DNA of 64,000 nt from Ulota crispa (lineage: Eukaryota; Streptophyta; Bryopsida; Orthotrichales; Orthotrichaceae): NCBI GenBank assembly GCA_963920765.1, contig OY987249.1, positions 20,556,483 through 20,620,482 of the forward strand, written 5' to 3'. Positions 34,401 to 46,544 of the stretch are shown here, in pieces. The notes beneath the pieces were generated by a model, which saw only the letters and a list, made by a program, of their open reading frames with translations, had not been told where the DNA came from and did no database searches. The stretch's first letter is position 1; every line of letters begins with the position of its first letter. The position numbers and the translations under genes are program-made.

Positions 34401-36838
34401 TTTTTATTCAATAGGTTAAATTCATATTGAATACTTGAGTGATGAAATTTGGAACTCATCCGTGGAGCAAATGAATTACAATCATCAATTTGTAAGTATT
34501 TGCAATTCATTAGGTTATAAAGCTAATACAGTTATGATTTTTGTGTGACAACTTTATTTCAAAGGTCGTTATACTATATAGGCAATTTCATTCATAAACC
34601 ATTCTCTTAAAGTTTGCTTTTTTAATTAGAATCACGCATAAATGAAATATTAGAACCCATTTAAAAAACTCACTCTTCAAAAACAATCACTTATAAAAGG
34701 TCTTCTCAAAAAGAGAATAGAGACATTCAAAAATAAACATGTTTCTCACTTACTTGTATATATTTGAAGAGTGTATTGACTCGTAGAAAATTGTCAATTG
34801 CCTCAATTTTAGGAACTTCACCTTCACTTACAAATATTCTTGTATAGTTATCATATGCATTGGTATTGCGAATCACATGCTTTGTAAGTTCGGTCAAAAA
34901 ATCATCCATTTTTACACACCCAAATTCTTCATCGTCACCAACAATGACCCTACTGGGTTCTAATATGATCATATGGGATTTCTTCACTAACAAAGAATAA
35001 CCTACAGAGCTATAGTCATTAAAAGTGGGTCCAGCAATAATGTAACAATCAGAGGATTCAACAATCTCCATACAGAATGGGGAACTTACAGCTCCCCAAT
35101 ATGTGCCAATAAATCTTGGAAAATTCTCTGAAACTTGACCCTTAGCAGAGGGCATGATTGCTACAGCAAACCCACTGGCCTCCGCAAATGCCAAGAATGC
35201 CTCTTGAGCTTTTGCTCTTCGCAAATTTGGGCCTCCTATTAGCACGGGCTTCACAACACATTCCAATTTTTTCAATGTTGCTTCCACAGCTGCTTGCAAA
35301 CAAGTTATATTGCTTGTTCTGCACTCAATGCAACACTCGTCAACAAAAATGATATAAATCTCCAAAGGTAAATGCACACAACTGTTGTCCTACAAAAAGA
35401 ACTGATACCTCATTCCCTCATTTATCTTCCATAGCAATGCTTTGATGAAACTCCTTGACAACATGAAAATAATATAAATTAGTCCATTTTTTTTTTAAAT
35501 AAAAAAACTATAATCATTTAATGAATTGAAAACCAAAACAATACTTTACTTGGAAACCATGGCAAAAGGAACATGCTCTTGGGAAAATGAGGGGTGCAAT
35601 ACGTCAACTAGATTGCAGCTCACACTAATATATACAGGTTTGCTCTCTCTCAAGGCGGCCAAAATGGCTTGATCCACCAACTCATGTGCATCTTCCATGC
35701 ACATGATTATAGCCTGATATGTGAAAAGCAAAAATTATTATATAAAGATACAAAATGTTTGAGTAAAATGCATGAAAAAAATAGCCTATAATATTAATAC
35801 ATCATGAAATTATAACCTTTACAATACACATAATGTAAATTTAGACATAATAGAAACACGACTTCAACAGGGTGGTCACCAAAAACCTGATAACATGTGA
35901 CTTGTTGGAAACACTGAGCTTCTTGAGAAAAATCAGAGAGGCCAATGGTGTGGTGCAAAATACGGTTTGTTCCAAAGTCATTGCTATTGGGACCTCCCAC
36001 AAGGCAAATTATAGGCAGGTTCTCGCTGTAGGAGCCAGCAATGGCGTTGAGAATGCTTAGCCCTCCCACGGTAAAGGTAACCGCACATGCTCCTATGCCT
36101 CGACATCGAGCATAGCCATCCGCAGCATAGCCAGCATTGATTTCATTACAGCATCCGATGTTGTTCAACCCCGGTTGCGCAATGAGATGGTCGAGCAACA
36201 TGTGATTGAAGTCCCCGGGCACAGTGAAAACATCTGTCACTCCCACTTCTACCAACCTCCTTGCAATGTGTTGTCCTAGACATCCCAAGGAGTCGCTCAG
36301 TCCCTCCAACGTTGACACACCTTCACCCTTGTTTGCTTTTATATTGTTACCATACTTCTTCAACGTTGTTGCCTCTCCTTCTTGAGTTGCGCCTATTTTG
36401 TTACTAGGTTGTTGTTGTTGTTGTTCAGTAATTGATAAATGGCGTTGAATGCTCGGTGTGATTGGACTAGAAAACAACGAGGCCACTTCATGTAAACTAT
36501 CTCTAATATTTTTGTCTTTGGTTGAAGTATCTTCAATTTCCAAACGATCCTTATACAATGAAGATTTGTTTGTTTTGGATCTTTTCTTGTGTGATGCTTT
36601 TCTTGTTGTTGACCCGGGCCTCACAATTTGTGGTGAATTCAAAGTGTTTTTTTTTGGCGACAATGAACGGAGGTTGCTGCCGCTTTCTGGAGACGACGGA
36701 GAACTCCCTTGTGGTAAAAACTCAGGTTTGACTGTGATATCATTGTTGAACTTAGGGTTGTGAATTGCAACAATTTCTGCCAAACTTCCTACTTGAGATC
36801 CACCTAATAAACCTGATCTAACACGAGGGGCCGTTGTT
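31490..36838 (-). CDS. Pyruvate decarboxylase, 7 exons, long N-terminal extension
   Basis: Thiamine-diphosphate enzyme making acetaldehyde and CO2 from pyruvate in cytosolic ethanol fermentation. Exons in order of translation: (36838 or lower)-35887, 35713-35550, 35318-34754, 34292-34204, 34025-33911, 33393-33205 and 31660-31490. All junctions are GT-AG and in phase. Catalytic motifs are present: [23 protein letters not shown] (Glu), RILHHTIG (His-His), GDSWFNC, and the ThDP motif GDGSFQ followed by IIFLINN. The C-terminus has [19 protein letters not shown]. One oddity: the usual plant NNGGYTIE reads NNGRYTLE, a Gly-to-Arg change next to the cofactor site. The first exon adds about 165 residues before the enzyme core. 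They are rich in Ser, Lys and Pro, with a Gln run, and are not found in usual plant PDCs of about 600 residues. This extension has no in-frame ATG back to the stop at 36844-36846, so an upstream first exon is needed or the start is lost. Transposons sit in introns 5 and 6. Confidence 0.9.
32019..32925. mobile_element. TTAA-bounded element (E8) in PDC intron 6
   Basis: Left end TTAACCCCTAAAGGATCAAG. Right end CTTGGTCCTCCTTGGGTTAA. The interior matches E14 (54905-55826) in opposite orientation: for example ATGCACTAAATTTCATGACAT here against ATGCCATGAAATTTAGTGCAT there. Sits wholly within the 1.5-kb last intron of the decarboxylase gene. Confidence 0.7.
33606..33725. mobile_element. 120-bp MITE in PDC intron 5
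   Basis: Left end GGGTGTGTTCACTTGGTGTT. Right end read backwards GGGTATGTTCACGATTGGTG. Inverted termini of about 20 bp with a few mismatches. The GGGTGTGTTCA start resembles common hAT-type MITEs, but I see no 8-bp target duplication. Confidence 0.6.
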
Positions 36839-36849
36839 CTTATTCACAT

Positions 36850-38772
36850 CTTTTGCGGAAATCCGCAATCATTTTTATAGTGAAATCGTGACTCACATAT
36901 CAAAGTTTTCTCTTGATTGTTGATACTAAAATTTGTATAGAATCCATGAAATCATCAAGCATTTGAAATTTGATAACTTCTTTTTTTTCAGATAAAATAT
37001 TGAATTCATATAGGTCTTATTGGTCTTTTTACATATTGTTTCTGAAGAAAATATTGTAGTCCTTTTTTGTAATAATTATACACACACTTTCAAACTACGT
37101 ATGCATTGTTAATTCTTAAATGTATAATGATGAATAAGCAACTGTGAAGTAGTTATAAGAGATTTAAAGTTTTCTTTATAAAATTCCACAAATCTATCAA
37201 AAATTACACAAACTCTCATTGTTCTCATTCCATTACGGAAAATGTGATAAATATTGACAATCTGTTATAACATTAATGCAAGTGCATGTTGTGTATGGAG
37301 ACTTCTATCAACATATCTTCTAAGGAAATACTCTTAATCGGAAAACAACAAAGTAAATTCAACAGCAATTAAGGATGTCACAGTACTTATAAGAGTTCAT
37401 CCATCTATGTCCAATGGGTATTTTAGAGGAGGATAAATATTGTTTTCATATTGAACAAGATATACTCTAATATTACACTTTGTTTTAAGGAAATTCCTTT
37501 GCTTAAACATGTAATCTCTGTTATAAAGCATCAAATGTCTCTTTGACATGTGAAATTGCAAATTCTCTATAAACATCAGAATTTTGAAATTCTCTATTAG
37601 AGAGAGGGAGAGAGACATGGAAAAGGGGGGTGAAAAGTCACTGCAAGATTGAGGGAGAGGAAAAAGTTGGGAAAGAGAAGGTGAAAACTGAAAAGTCACA
37701 AGAAATTTGAGAGAGGAAGGGAGAAGAAAGGGAAGAGGAAAAGGGAGGGAAAGGGGAGGGTGAAAAAAGAACAAGTTGGACAAGACAAATAATACAAAAA
37801 GAAAAGCAAGTGGCGCAATGCTCACCCTAGGCATAGTTGTACTTATAACTTTCAATGCGTTCAAAGATTTTCAGGAAAAAAAATTGTGTAATGTGGCTCA
37901 CAAATTTTCACAAAAACAAAGTTTCATTTATTTGGTAGCACTGAGATTATTTCGTTTGACACTCGATTGTCTACGTTAAGTCACACTACTAATTTAGTGC
38001 AACCTTCAAATTTCAAATTTCCACCTTCAACCCATGCATGCCCGTGGACCAAAAGTGTCCTTGCATGATTTCAAAAGCTTGTTTGAGGCATTAGATCTAA
38101 TTATTTGATCTTGCTATAAACTACAATCACAAAGGCATTCAAGTTGTCCATACCAATGGAGTAATGGCAAGGAAAACCAAATGTTGTACAAGTGTTGCAA
38201 GAGATTTGATTGGGTGCAACACCATACAAGGCGTGGTGGCAAGTAGCATTTTACAAGTTGCAACCAATCAATATTCCTTGCAAGCTTCCTTGTGTGTGCT
38301 TTGTGGTAGTGGGAAACTTGTTGGCAAGGGTTCAAGCATGTTCTAGACCCTTATTATGGCAACCCTCACTGATTGTGCTGGTCATTGTTTTCCGTGCAAT
38401 TGCAAATTGAAACCCTAAAATTATACCTAAAAAGATGCGCAATTTTCAATAACTAACAAGTGTGTGCATTCACATCTCTCACAAAAATTGAGATGAATCA
38501 AGGGCTTAAGAAATTTTGTAAAAAACATCAAATAGCAACTATCTACCAACGAATGAGAGTTTGCCATCACATGTTGTTTGATCAAATGTTATAACCTCCC
38601 ATCTTCCATGGTCAATTGTTCCCAAATTTGCAAGTTATTTTCTAAGTAAGTGTTCCACTATCTACAACGGTCACTTTTTATGGATCATCCAATTGAATTG
38701 AATGAGATACAATACACCAAAGTTGTAGGTCTCCCAAAACCTGGATTCTGATGAAAAGGGCATGGGAGTTTA
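36850..38772. other. Upstream region of PDC with a purine-rich tract
   Basis: From 37597 to about 37785 the + strand is nearly all purines (GAGAG, GGGAAGAGG), so the - strand is CT-rich like the leaders of NFS1 and the XRCC4-like gene. This tract may be the PDC 5' untranslated region or promoter. A missing first exon of PDC should lie between here and 36850. No other gene is seen. Confidence 0.4.
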
Positions 38773-39028
38773 GGAACCCCTCATTGCCAGAGGTAGCGCA
38801 AAATACACTAAAAATGGGACAACGATTTTACCCTTGGGGAATTGAGGGCAAGGCATTTTTTTTTGCCTAACATTTGTTATTATATCACACATGTCAAGAG
38901 GAAAATGGACAATAAATGGAGGGACCTGCCCACATTCGTTGCAGGGTGGTTGCAGGCTGTCAAAGTTTTGGCCAGTTTGGCTTCCTTTTGTCAAAAAAAT
39001 GCTCTGGTTAAGGGCATTGAGGGGTTAA
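38773..39028. mobile_element. TTAA-bounded element (E9)
   Basis: Left end GGAACCCCTCATTGCC (TTAA mutated). Right end GGGCATTGAGGGGTTAA. The inner sequence with CACATGTCAAGAGGAAAATG and the GTTGCAGGGTGG region recurs, inverted, inside E12 near 45830-45990. Confidence 0.65.
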
Positions 39029-39282
39029 TCACATATGTTTGTAATTTCAGATTACATGATGTTTGCAAATTCCCATTTCCTTTCATACCTAACTTTTTTT
39101 TCTTCTTACTTGCTATTTTACAACTTGTTTCAAAACACATTTGCTATTTTAGTTGTAACTTTAGTATAAAATACAGTATATACATGTACAAAAATATCTT
39201 ATATTTTTTTGTAGTGATCATCACTATGTTTCACGTTTGTGAAGGCACATTTCGACCTAAAGCATAAATTGGGCATACTTGT

Positions 39283-39645
39283 CTAGCCCTAAAACGTATG
39301 GGCCCAAAGCCGTGGCATGCCCTGCACTGTACATCTATAGTGCTCAGGGTGTGCCCAGCTATTGCTGCAAAAAGTGAGAGAAATCAATAATGCATGCTGC
39401 CCACATGAAATTTGTAAGAAGGGCAGGAGGGGACTTATCAACCACGGTTGTGAATATTTTCACAAATTTCAATTTTGAAAACATGAGGACTTTCAATTAA
39501 TCCAATTTTGACGCTCTGTGGTGAAGAACCTTGCAATGACCTCTTTTGAAAAAAATTGAATAAAAAAAGCTTTTTTTCCAACCCCCAGACTGTTTTTTTT
39601 GCACCCGATGGACGATAATCGTCTTCTTCGACCTTTAGGGGCTAG
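39283..39645. mobile_element. Related element bounded by CTAG (E10)
   Basis: Left end CTAGCCCTAAAACG. Right end CGACCTTTAGGGGCTAG. The termini belong to the same CCCCTAAAGG type, but both boundaries are CTAG instead of TTAA. The change at both ends together suggests the tetranucleotide is a duplicated target site. Confidence 0.55.
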
Positions 39646-40853
39646 ATTACACAATACGCTGTAGAATATTCAAAGTAGATTTATCTCAGAATTATATATC
39701 TTGCAAAATGAGAAACCACGCGTTGTTTGATTTTTGTTACCAAACTCTAAGCAAAGTAAAATTAGACCCACATGAGTTAATCAGCATTAATGCATACTTT
39801 ACTCTTATGTATGAAAAATAACAGCTTCATGGACTCAATAATAAAATTGTACAAATATTTCATGGAAACGACAATGAGAATATGTCTATATGTAAATATA
39901 TAATAACAATATAAACGTGCTAGAAAAGGTACAATAAATTTGGATTTTAGTAATCAAATGTTGAAAAGACAACCATGTGTGCCATTAGATTGAAATGTGA
40001 CATTCTGTATTTAGTAACAACTTAAAGAAATGAAAATGCTACCAATGTGCACAAAAAAATTGTATGTCATTTTCAACTAAACATGGATATGCAAACTCCA
40101 TAAAGAATAGTCCAGAAGTTGCTTTGGATTGCAAAATATTGGAAGTTGTGTCAAAGTTAGAAATACAATTATGTGGGGAAAGATGAGTGCAAAATATGGA
40201 AAAATCTTCAATGTTTGGAAATAAAAATTTCATAGTTACATGAATGGTTTAGAAGTAGTTAATTGTGTCATTTGTGTTATTATTATGAATAATTTGAACT
40301 TGCATTGAGCCATCCCACAAGTAAGCAAAAGCTACATAAATATTAAAACTACAACAATTGTTGCACTTCAACAATGTCAATGTTGCATCTCAACAAATAT
40401 CCTATTGAAAATAAAGAAAAAATAACAAGAATTCATTAGACTAAGGAGCATAATTTGGGAAGCAATCCTAGATGCTTATCTACAAACAAGTATTTACAAT
40501 TTGTTTGTTCAGTTGATATGATGTGGACAAACAGCACTACAAGTGGAAATTTGTAAAGAATTTCCCTCAATAGAGCCTTACTAAAACATGGAGGAGTTGT
40601 GGGAAAGTAACTTTGAGATGTGTGAAAATTTTCTGAGAAGCTTCCCTAGGTTGAAGTTGCTTGTCAAGGGGCTTGAGAGTGTAAGAGTTTCTTAAACAAG
40701 TAGAAGGTGCTAGTTATACCTCTATAAAATATAACAACTACGTAACAAGAACATAACATTTAAGTAGGTGCTTGTTTGTCAAAAGAGTATATGAACTTTA
40801 AGGCTGACAAGATTAGCCTTGGCAATGCATCTTTTAGAATTTAAAGTCATCTT
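39646..40853. other. No gene seen
   Basis: AT-rich intergenic DNA with no supported feature. Confidence 0.5.
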
Positions 40854-41808
40854 TTAACCCCTAAAGGCCCAAGGGGTGTTTTCATTGTAGAAACTGCCAA
40901 AATTTAAGTTTTTTCCATATGTTGAGGTGAATTTTAATTCAAAAACTATTTGTGAAATTTCAACCATACAAAATTGTAGTAAAATATTTTAGTACTAAGT
41001 GCAAAAGTTTTTAGCCCATTTGACCACATGGATTGAAAGATTATAGCATTTGAAATTTATAAAAACATCTTTTCTATCCCTGCTCAAATGGGTCAACAGA
41101 TGAGCTTCTTTGGAGTCAAATATTTGGTTGGCATGAATTGAAGTTTTTTTTGCACTGATATCTAAATCTTGTTAGGTACACTCATGAAAATTTTTGAGAG
41201 TAAATTGTGAATCTAGCTTACTCTAAATTGCCGTGCAGTATAAGGAGGTTAAATGAATTGGCAATACACTAGTCATTCTTTCATGATTTCTTGTGCATTG
41301 AGGATATCTTTTATTTGAAATCCAAATGGTGAAAAGTTAGAGACAAACATTTGGTATGTTTAAAAAAAAATTCAAGAGCTTTGGATCTATAGATTGAAAG
41401 ACAATAGGCCTTAAAGTTAGAGGCAAACATTTTTTCTTAAAACTACCCAAACATAGTTAACAAAGTCTGACTCCCTTTAGAATGTGATGTGAGACCTCAA
41501 TTTGTTTATTTATTTGATTATTGTACACCATGTCTTTTTAGTTACACACTTGCCAAATTTCAAAAGTTGGTGAGAGTTTTAACATAAGATTTTCCAAAGA
41601 TGCCCAAATACCCGAGCTACCCAAATTCATTTGAGTAGCATAACTTTTGAACCAAGCATCCAATTGGGAAAATTTATATTTCCACTTGGGAGATACATAT
41701 ACACCTTGTGTAACAATTTTGAGAACATCCAATGAAAATTGACTCCATATGACCCTACCTGAGTTCTCAAGTGGATGTTGAACAGACACTTGGGCCTTTA
41801 GGGATTAA
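40854..41808. mobile_element. TTAA-bounded element (E11)
   Basis: TTAACCCCTAAAGGCCCAAG at the left and CACTTGGGCCTTTAGGGATTAA at the right. Most of the first 18 terminal bases pair. The whole 955 bp is similar to E13 (53883-54834) in the same orientation, including CTAGTCATTCTTTCATG and CATATGACCCTACC. No open frame of meaningful length. Confidence 0.78.
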
Positions 41809-42655
41809 TGCTACTTTTTTATTCTTTCTACTAATGTGAAATCAATTCACTTTCACTTCTTTGAAACCCAAAATCTTGTCTAATTAAAGTCCTTATCCTA
41901 TTTAATTTTTAAAGTGCATTCCATCCTTTGCCTCACATATCTTTAATCTAAAAAATTATGTCCATATGCCTCACAATCCCTTCTTAGGACACACGAAAAT
42001 TGGTTTTGGTAGTACAAATATAGAGGTGTCTGATGGTTGAGAACACATCTTTTCTAAATGAAAGTATGTCAACCAAGTTTCATAAAATGGATTCACTCTC
42101 TTTGTCTTTGTATTAATCAACAACTCAAAATAATTTTATATGGTTTAATTATTTTCCACACCCTCAAATCTTTGTAATTGGTATCTAAATTCTGTATAAG
42201 TCAAATGTAGCTATTGGGTACACATCTGCATTCGAATCAGATCTAAATCCCAAACTCTACATCCAAAACTCTCAATCCTAAAAAGAAACATGCCCCCATG
42301 AAATAAGAAATCCACTCCACTCTAATCCAAATCCTAAAGTTAACTAGCATTACCTAATTTTCCATTTAGAACTAAAAAAATGCATTTGCATATATTTGAA
42401 CATAAATGCATTGGTAAGCAAAGTAATCAAACTAATTAAGAATACAATAAATTTTTACTAAAAATAACAAGCTTTACTCCATACACCCTATATCACTTCT
42501 ACAACATTGATTTCATTTGTAGAGAATACATCAAATGTGCAATTATCTCTTCCTAGTAGTTTTGAAACACCATACATTATTATTTTCCATGGATTTAAAA
42601 AAAGTCCTCTTAAAGTCAACCATGTAATATTAATACAAAAATCAAAGTAAGCATA
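41809..42655. other. No gene seen
   Basis: AT-rich intergenic DNA. Nothing supported. Confidence 0.5.
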
Positions 42656-42657
42656 TA

Positions 42658-43239
42658 CTCCCTCTGTTCCATTATAAAGCTCCAAAAAACTTCTCCATGA
42701 GGGATTAACTGTATTTTTAGTCATTATGCTAGTGACAAATGTATTCTAAAATCAATATACCACCTACCAAATTTTGCAAAATCTCCAGTTTTTATGTTGC
42801 TGGTTTAGATACCCATATTCCATGCAAAAAGTACCATGTTTGTGCATAGTTTGTGAATGCTACCAGCTCCTCATTATTTTAGTTTTTGTACTCATGACAC
42901 ATGCGTTCTAGAATCAATGTACCATCTACCAAATGTGTGCAAAATATCCACCTTTGATGTTGTTGTTTGGACACCCAAATTCCATGCAAAATGTACCATA
43001 TTTGTACATGTTGCTAGCTCCTCATTATTGATGATTTAAAGATTAGTAGCAACAGTGGTACCTCATATGGGCAAGACCAAGCTTGTTAGGAGAGGAATGC
43101 TCTTTAATTGCTTAACTTGCCCTAATGAGATACTTAGACATGACAAACGCTTTCTGAGCAATTGAAATTAGCAAAAGCGAGCTTTTGAGTGGGACAAGAA
43201 CTATGCCTAATTTGGAGCATTATATTGGGACAGAGGGAG
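42658..43239. mobile_element. Stowaway-type MITE, 582 bp
   Basis: Starts CTCCCTCTGTTCCATTATAA. The right end read backwards is CTCCCTCTGTCCCAATATAA, the well-known Stowaway (Tc1/mariner) terminus. TA dinucleotides flank both sides (42656-42657, 43240-43241). It is longer than most Stowaway MITEs. The middle has two imperfect tandem copies of about 145-160 bp (about 42730-42885 and 42887-43030). Confidence 0.88.
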
Positions 43240-43241
43240 TA

Positions 43242-44790
43242 CTTTGCAATATACTTGACAAAAAGAAAACTCAATTTGTTATGCAAGCACACTGTTCTAT
43301 TAGTTTAGTTCATAAAATTATTTATATTATCTCTATTCTTTGGAGGCGAATTCATTTTGAAGGACTTCGATCAAAGTTTGAAGATTAAAGCATTCTGTCT
43401 TTGGTTTATAGAACCAATCTTGGACCACTGGCTACACTTCATAAATATTTTGATAAAACAAAAATGTACCATGATTTACAATGAACACTACTAGTCAACA
43501 TGAGCTGCATCATATTGCAATTTCCGTATACAAAATATGCAAAATGTGCTATATGTGAGCCAAAACTCACATAAAGTAGCAGTCTAGACTATGCAATATG
43601 TGATGTCGTGTATGGCATAATTTTTTTTTGATGTAAAGTGTATCTATGATTTGTGTATTATTGTAAATATAGTTGCCACGAACAAAAAAATGCGTAGGAA
43701 TAATATTTTTTATCAATTTACCAAAAACATATTAAAATAAGCATTTCATACTATCCATTTCATACTAAAAAAAATACAAAAAGTGCAAGTCCATAAAAAA
43801 AACATTTTATCGCATAATGAATTTTTTAATGTATTCAACATAAGCCCAATTGTTATATAAACATTTTTATACTTCAATCATGAGTAATTATAAAAGAAAA
43901 AATAAATTGGGCTTTTATAAATTATTTGGGTTAACTTTGAAGTAGAAGTGTCACAATCCTTCAAATTTATGTCCTTGGCATATTTTTTAACAAGAAGGAC
44001 ATCATGAGCAATGTTGTGCAAAAGACTTGGTGAGTTTGGAAGTGATTGTAGATAGTCAAGGCAATCTAGTGCTTTTCTTGAGACAAAAGGGTGGCAAGTC
44101 TTATTTGCTTGGAAAACTAAAGTCAACATTCATCTATGAATTCAAAAAATGTGAAACCAACACATTAAGTCAAGATTTGTGGTTTTCTAAATTTTCCATC
44201 ATCTAATTGCACCATACTGAAGTGGAATAATTGATTCAAAAAAAACGAGAGAAGAACCTCTACAAAAACAAAGCATATTGAGTATTATTAAAGAGTCAGA
44301 AGCACAAAAATTTCTAGTTTGCTAAAGTTTAAGAAAGTATGTACAAACAAGGTTGAAGTTATAGTCAAGCAATGAAGAATAGTCTTACACAACTCTCATG
44401 TTAAAATGTGTGACACATTCACAATTCAAATGTGATGATCTTCAATCAATGTTCAATCAAAGATTAAGTACCATAGCATGACCTAGAAGGTTTTAAAAAA
44501 TCTAAGAGTTGGTGGCTATGCCTTGAGCCACAAGATACCCACTTTAGGTTGCTTGAACTGCAAGCAAAAATAATTTGAGGCTTAAGTCATTTTGTTATAA
44601 CCTCATTAAGCTCAAAGCATGCTAGACTAGTCTATTTGTATTAAAAATGTAAAATCAAAGGACATTATCCTTCACTCCCATCACTACTAGTCTTATTGTA
44701 CTCTTGTTTTGCTTTAGATCATAAAAGCATGTCTAGTTCCAGATTTATTACTCTAATTTTTTCTTTGAGCTTATATTATAATATTTCCAA
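43242..44790. other. No gene seen
   Basis: AT-rich intergenic DNA without a supported feature. Confidence 0.5.
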
Positions 44791-46544
44791 TTAAACCCTA
44801 AAAGACCAAGTGTTTACTCAATTAACTCTACAGAACTTGTATAAGGTCATATAAAGTCAATTCTTATTGGATGCTCTCAATTGCTACATAAGGTGTAAAT
44901 ATGTATCTCCCAAGAGGAAATGTAATTTTTTCCCAATCAAATGCCCAATTTAAAAATTATGATGCCCAAAAGAACTTGGGCAATGGAGCAATTTGAGCAA
45001 TACGGGCAACTTGGGCAACTTGGGCATCTTTGGAGAATCTTATGCTAAAACTCTCATCAACTTTTGAATTTGGCATGTCTATCACTAATAAAATATGGTA
45101 TACAATTGTCAAAAAATAAATGATTGAATTGAACTCTAAAAGTACATTCTAAGAAGCATAAAACTTTGTTAACTATGTCCAAGTAATTTCAAGAAAATAT
45201 GGTTTCTTCTAACTTTAAACTCTACTATCTTGAAGGTTGTAAATTCAAAGCTCTTCAATTTTATTTCACATATTTCAAATGTTTGTCTTTAACTTTTTGC
45301 TGCTCATTTTTTAAAAAGAAACTTCTTCATTGCATAAGCAATCATGAAAAAATGACTAGTGTATTACCAATTTACTTAACCTTGCATTGTAGAGTGATTT
45401 GATATAAGTTCAATTCTATATTTGCTTTTAAAAAATATCATGAGTGAACTTAAGATCATACACATGTAGTTTACCCTATTATCACTCTGCCCCTATTTTC
45501 ACTTCATTGTCTTCAAATATCCATATCTTTAAGGGTATAGCTTCAAATCTAGGTTGACAAGTATTGCAAGAAAGGTCTCAGAGTCCTTTACTTAAGAGTG
45601 CATTTTTTTTGTATTTGATAAAAATTTGCAAAAGATAAAGGATATTAGCTATGAAGACATCAATCAAACATACAATTTACTCCTGAAACGCCTTAGCTAT
45701 AGCAATGTCAATTATAAAATACCAAAAACAACTAATGTTTATTAGTTTAACTAGTACTTATGGATGACCACAAAGATCAAGGAAATGAAGAAGTCTAAAG
45801 ATGAAAATGACAAAGTAAGATCATTTACAAGGCATTTTTTTAGCTAAAGGAAGCCAAACTAGCAAAAATTCTAACACCCCGCAACAAACATGGGCAAGTC
45901 CCTCCATTTATTGTTCACTTTCCTCTTGACATGTGTGATCTAGCAACAAATGTCAGGCCAAAAAAATGCCCTAATCAATTATGACAATGAAAACCTCTAA
46001 AGAAATGATAATAGGGCAATTTTAGTTTTGAGCTTAGCCTTGACCTTATCTCAATGAAACCTTGATAACTAACTCATCCTTCATTTATTTAAGAATTTAA
46101 AACTTGATACAAAACCTTGACTTGATTATTTTTCAGATGATACTAGAACCATGACATTTGGTGTATTGTAGATTTTGTAATTAATATATAAATGAAATCC
46201 CAATAAAATTAGAGTAAATTGCCTATACTTAAGAGTTAAGAATGGTCAAAAACCTCATTTTTGTGTAGAGCAAAAAATTACTCCAAGAGGGCTCAAAGTG
46301 TGCTAACCTTATTTTGCATGATTGAAAAATAGTTGTTTTTTTGACTTCAAACATTCTAATCTTACAATCCACGAGGTCAAATGGGCTGAATTTTTTTTAC
46401 ACACATTGACTTATTTGTTTAACACACTTTTGTATATTTGAATTTTTTTTAAATGTTTTTTTTTTCAATTTTGGACAATACACTAAAAGTTGGCAATTTC
46501 TGAGATTTTATCTTCAAACAACATCTTGGTCCTTTAGGGGTGAA
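44791..46544. mobile_element. TTAA-bounded composite element (E12)
   Basis: Left end TTAAACCCTAAAAGACCAAG. Right end CTTGGTCCTTTAGGGGTGAA (TTAA mutated). The left part is an inverted relative of E11 and E13 (GGTCATATAAAGTCAATTC against GAATTTTCATTGG... ends of those). At about 45830-45990 it carries an inverted copy of the interior of E9 (CCTCTTGACATGTGTGATCT). It is therefore a composite, about 0.8 kb longer than its relatives. Confidence 0.65.

Noticed and set aside
37397-37864. Hydrophobic, Leu/Phe/Pro-rich frame on the - strand
   Set aside because: It is the translation of a CT-rich tract with a non-ATG beginning. More likely the PDC leader or promoter. A possible ATG plus donor at 37834-37826 was tried as PDC exon 1 but is out of phase with the acceptors near 36784-36840.
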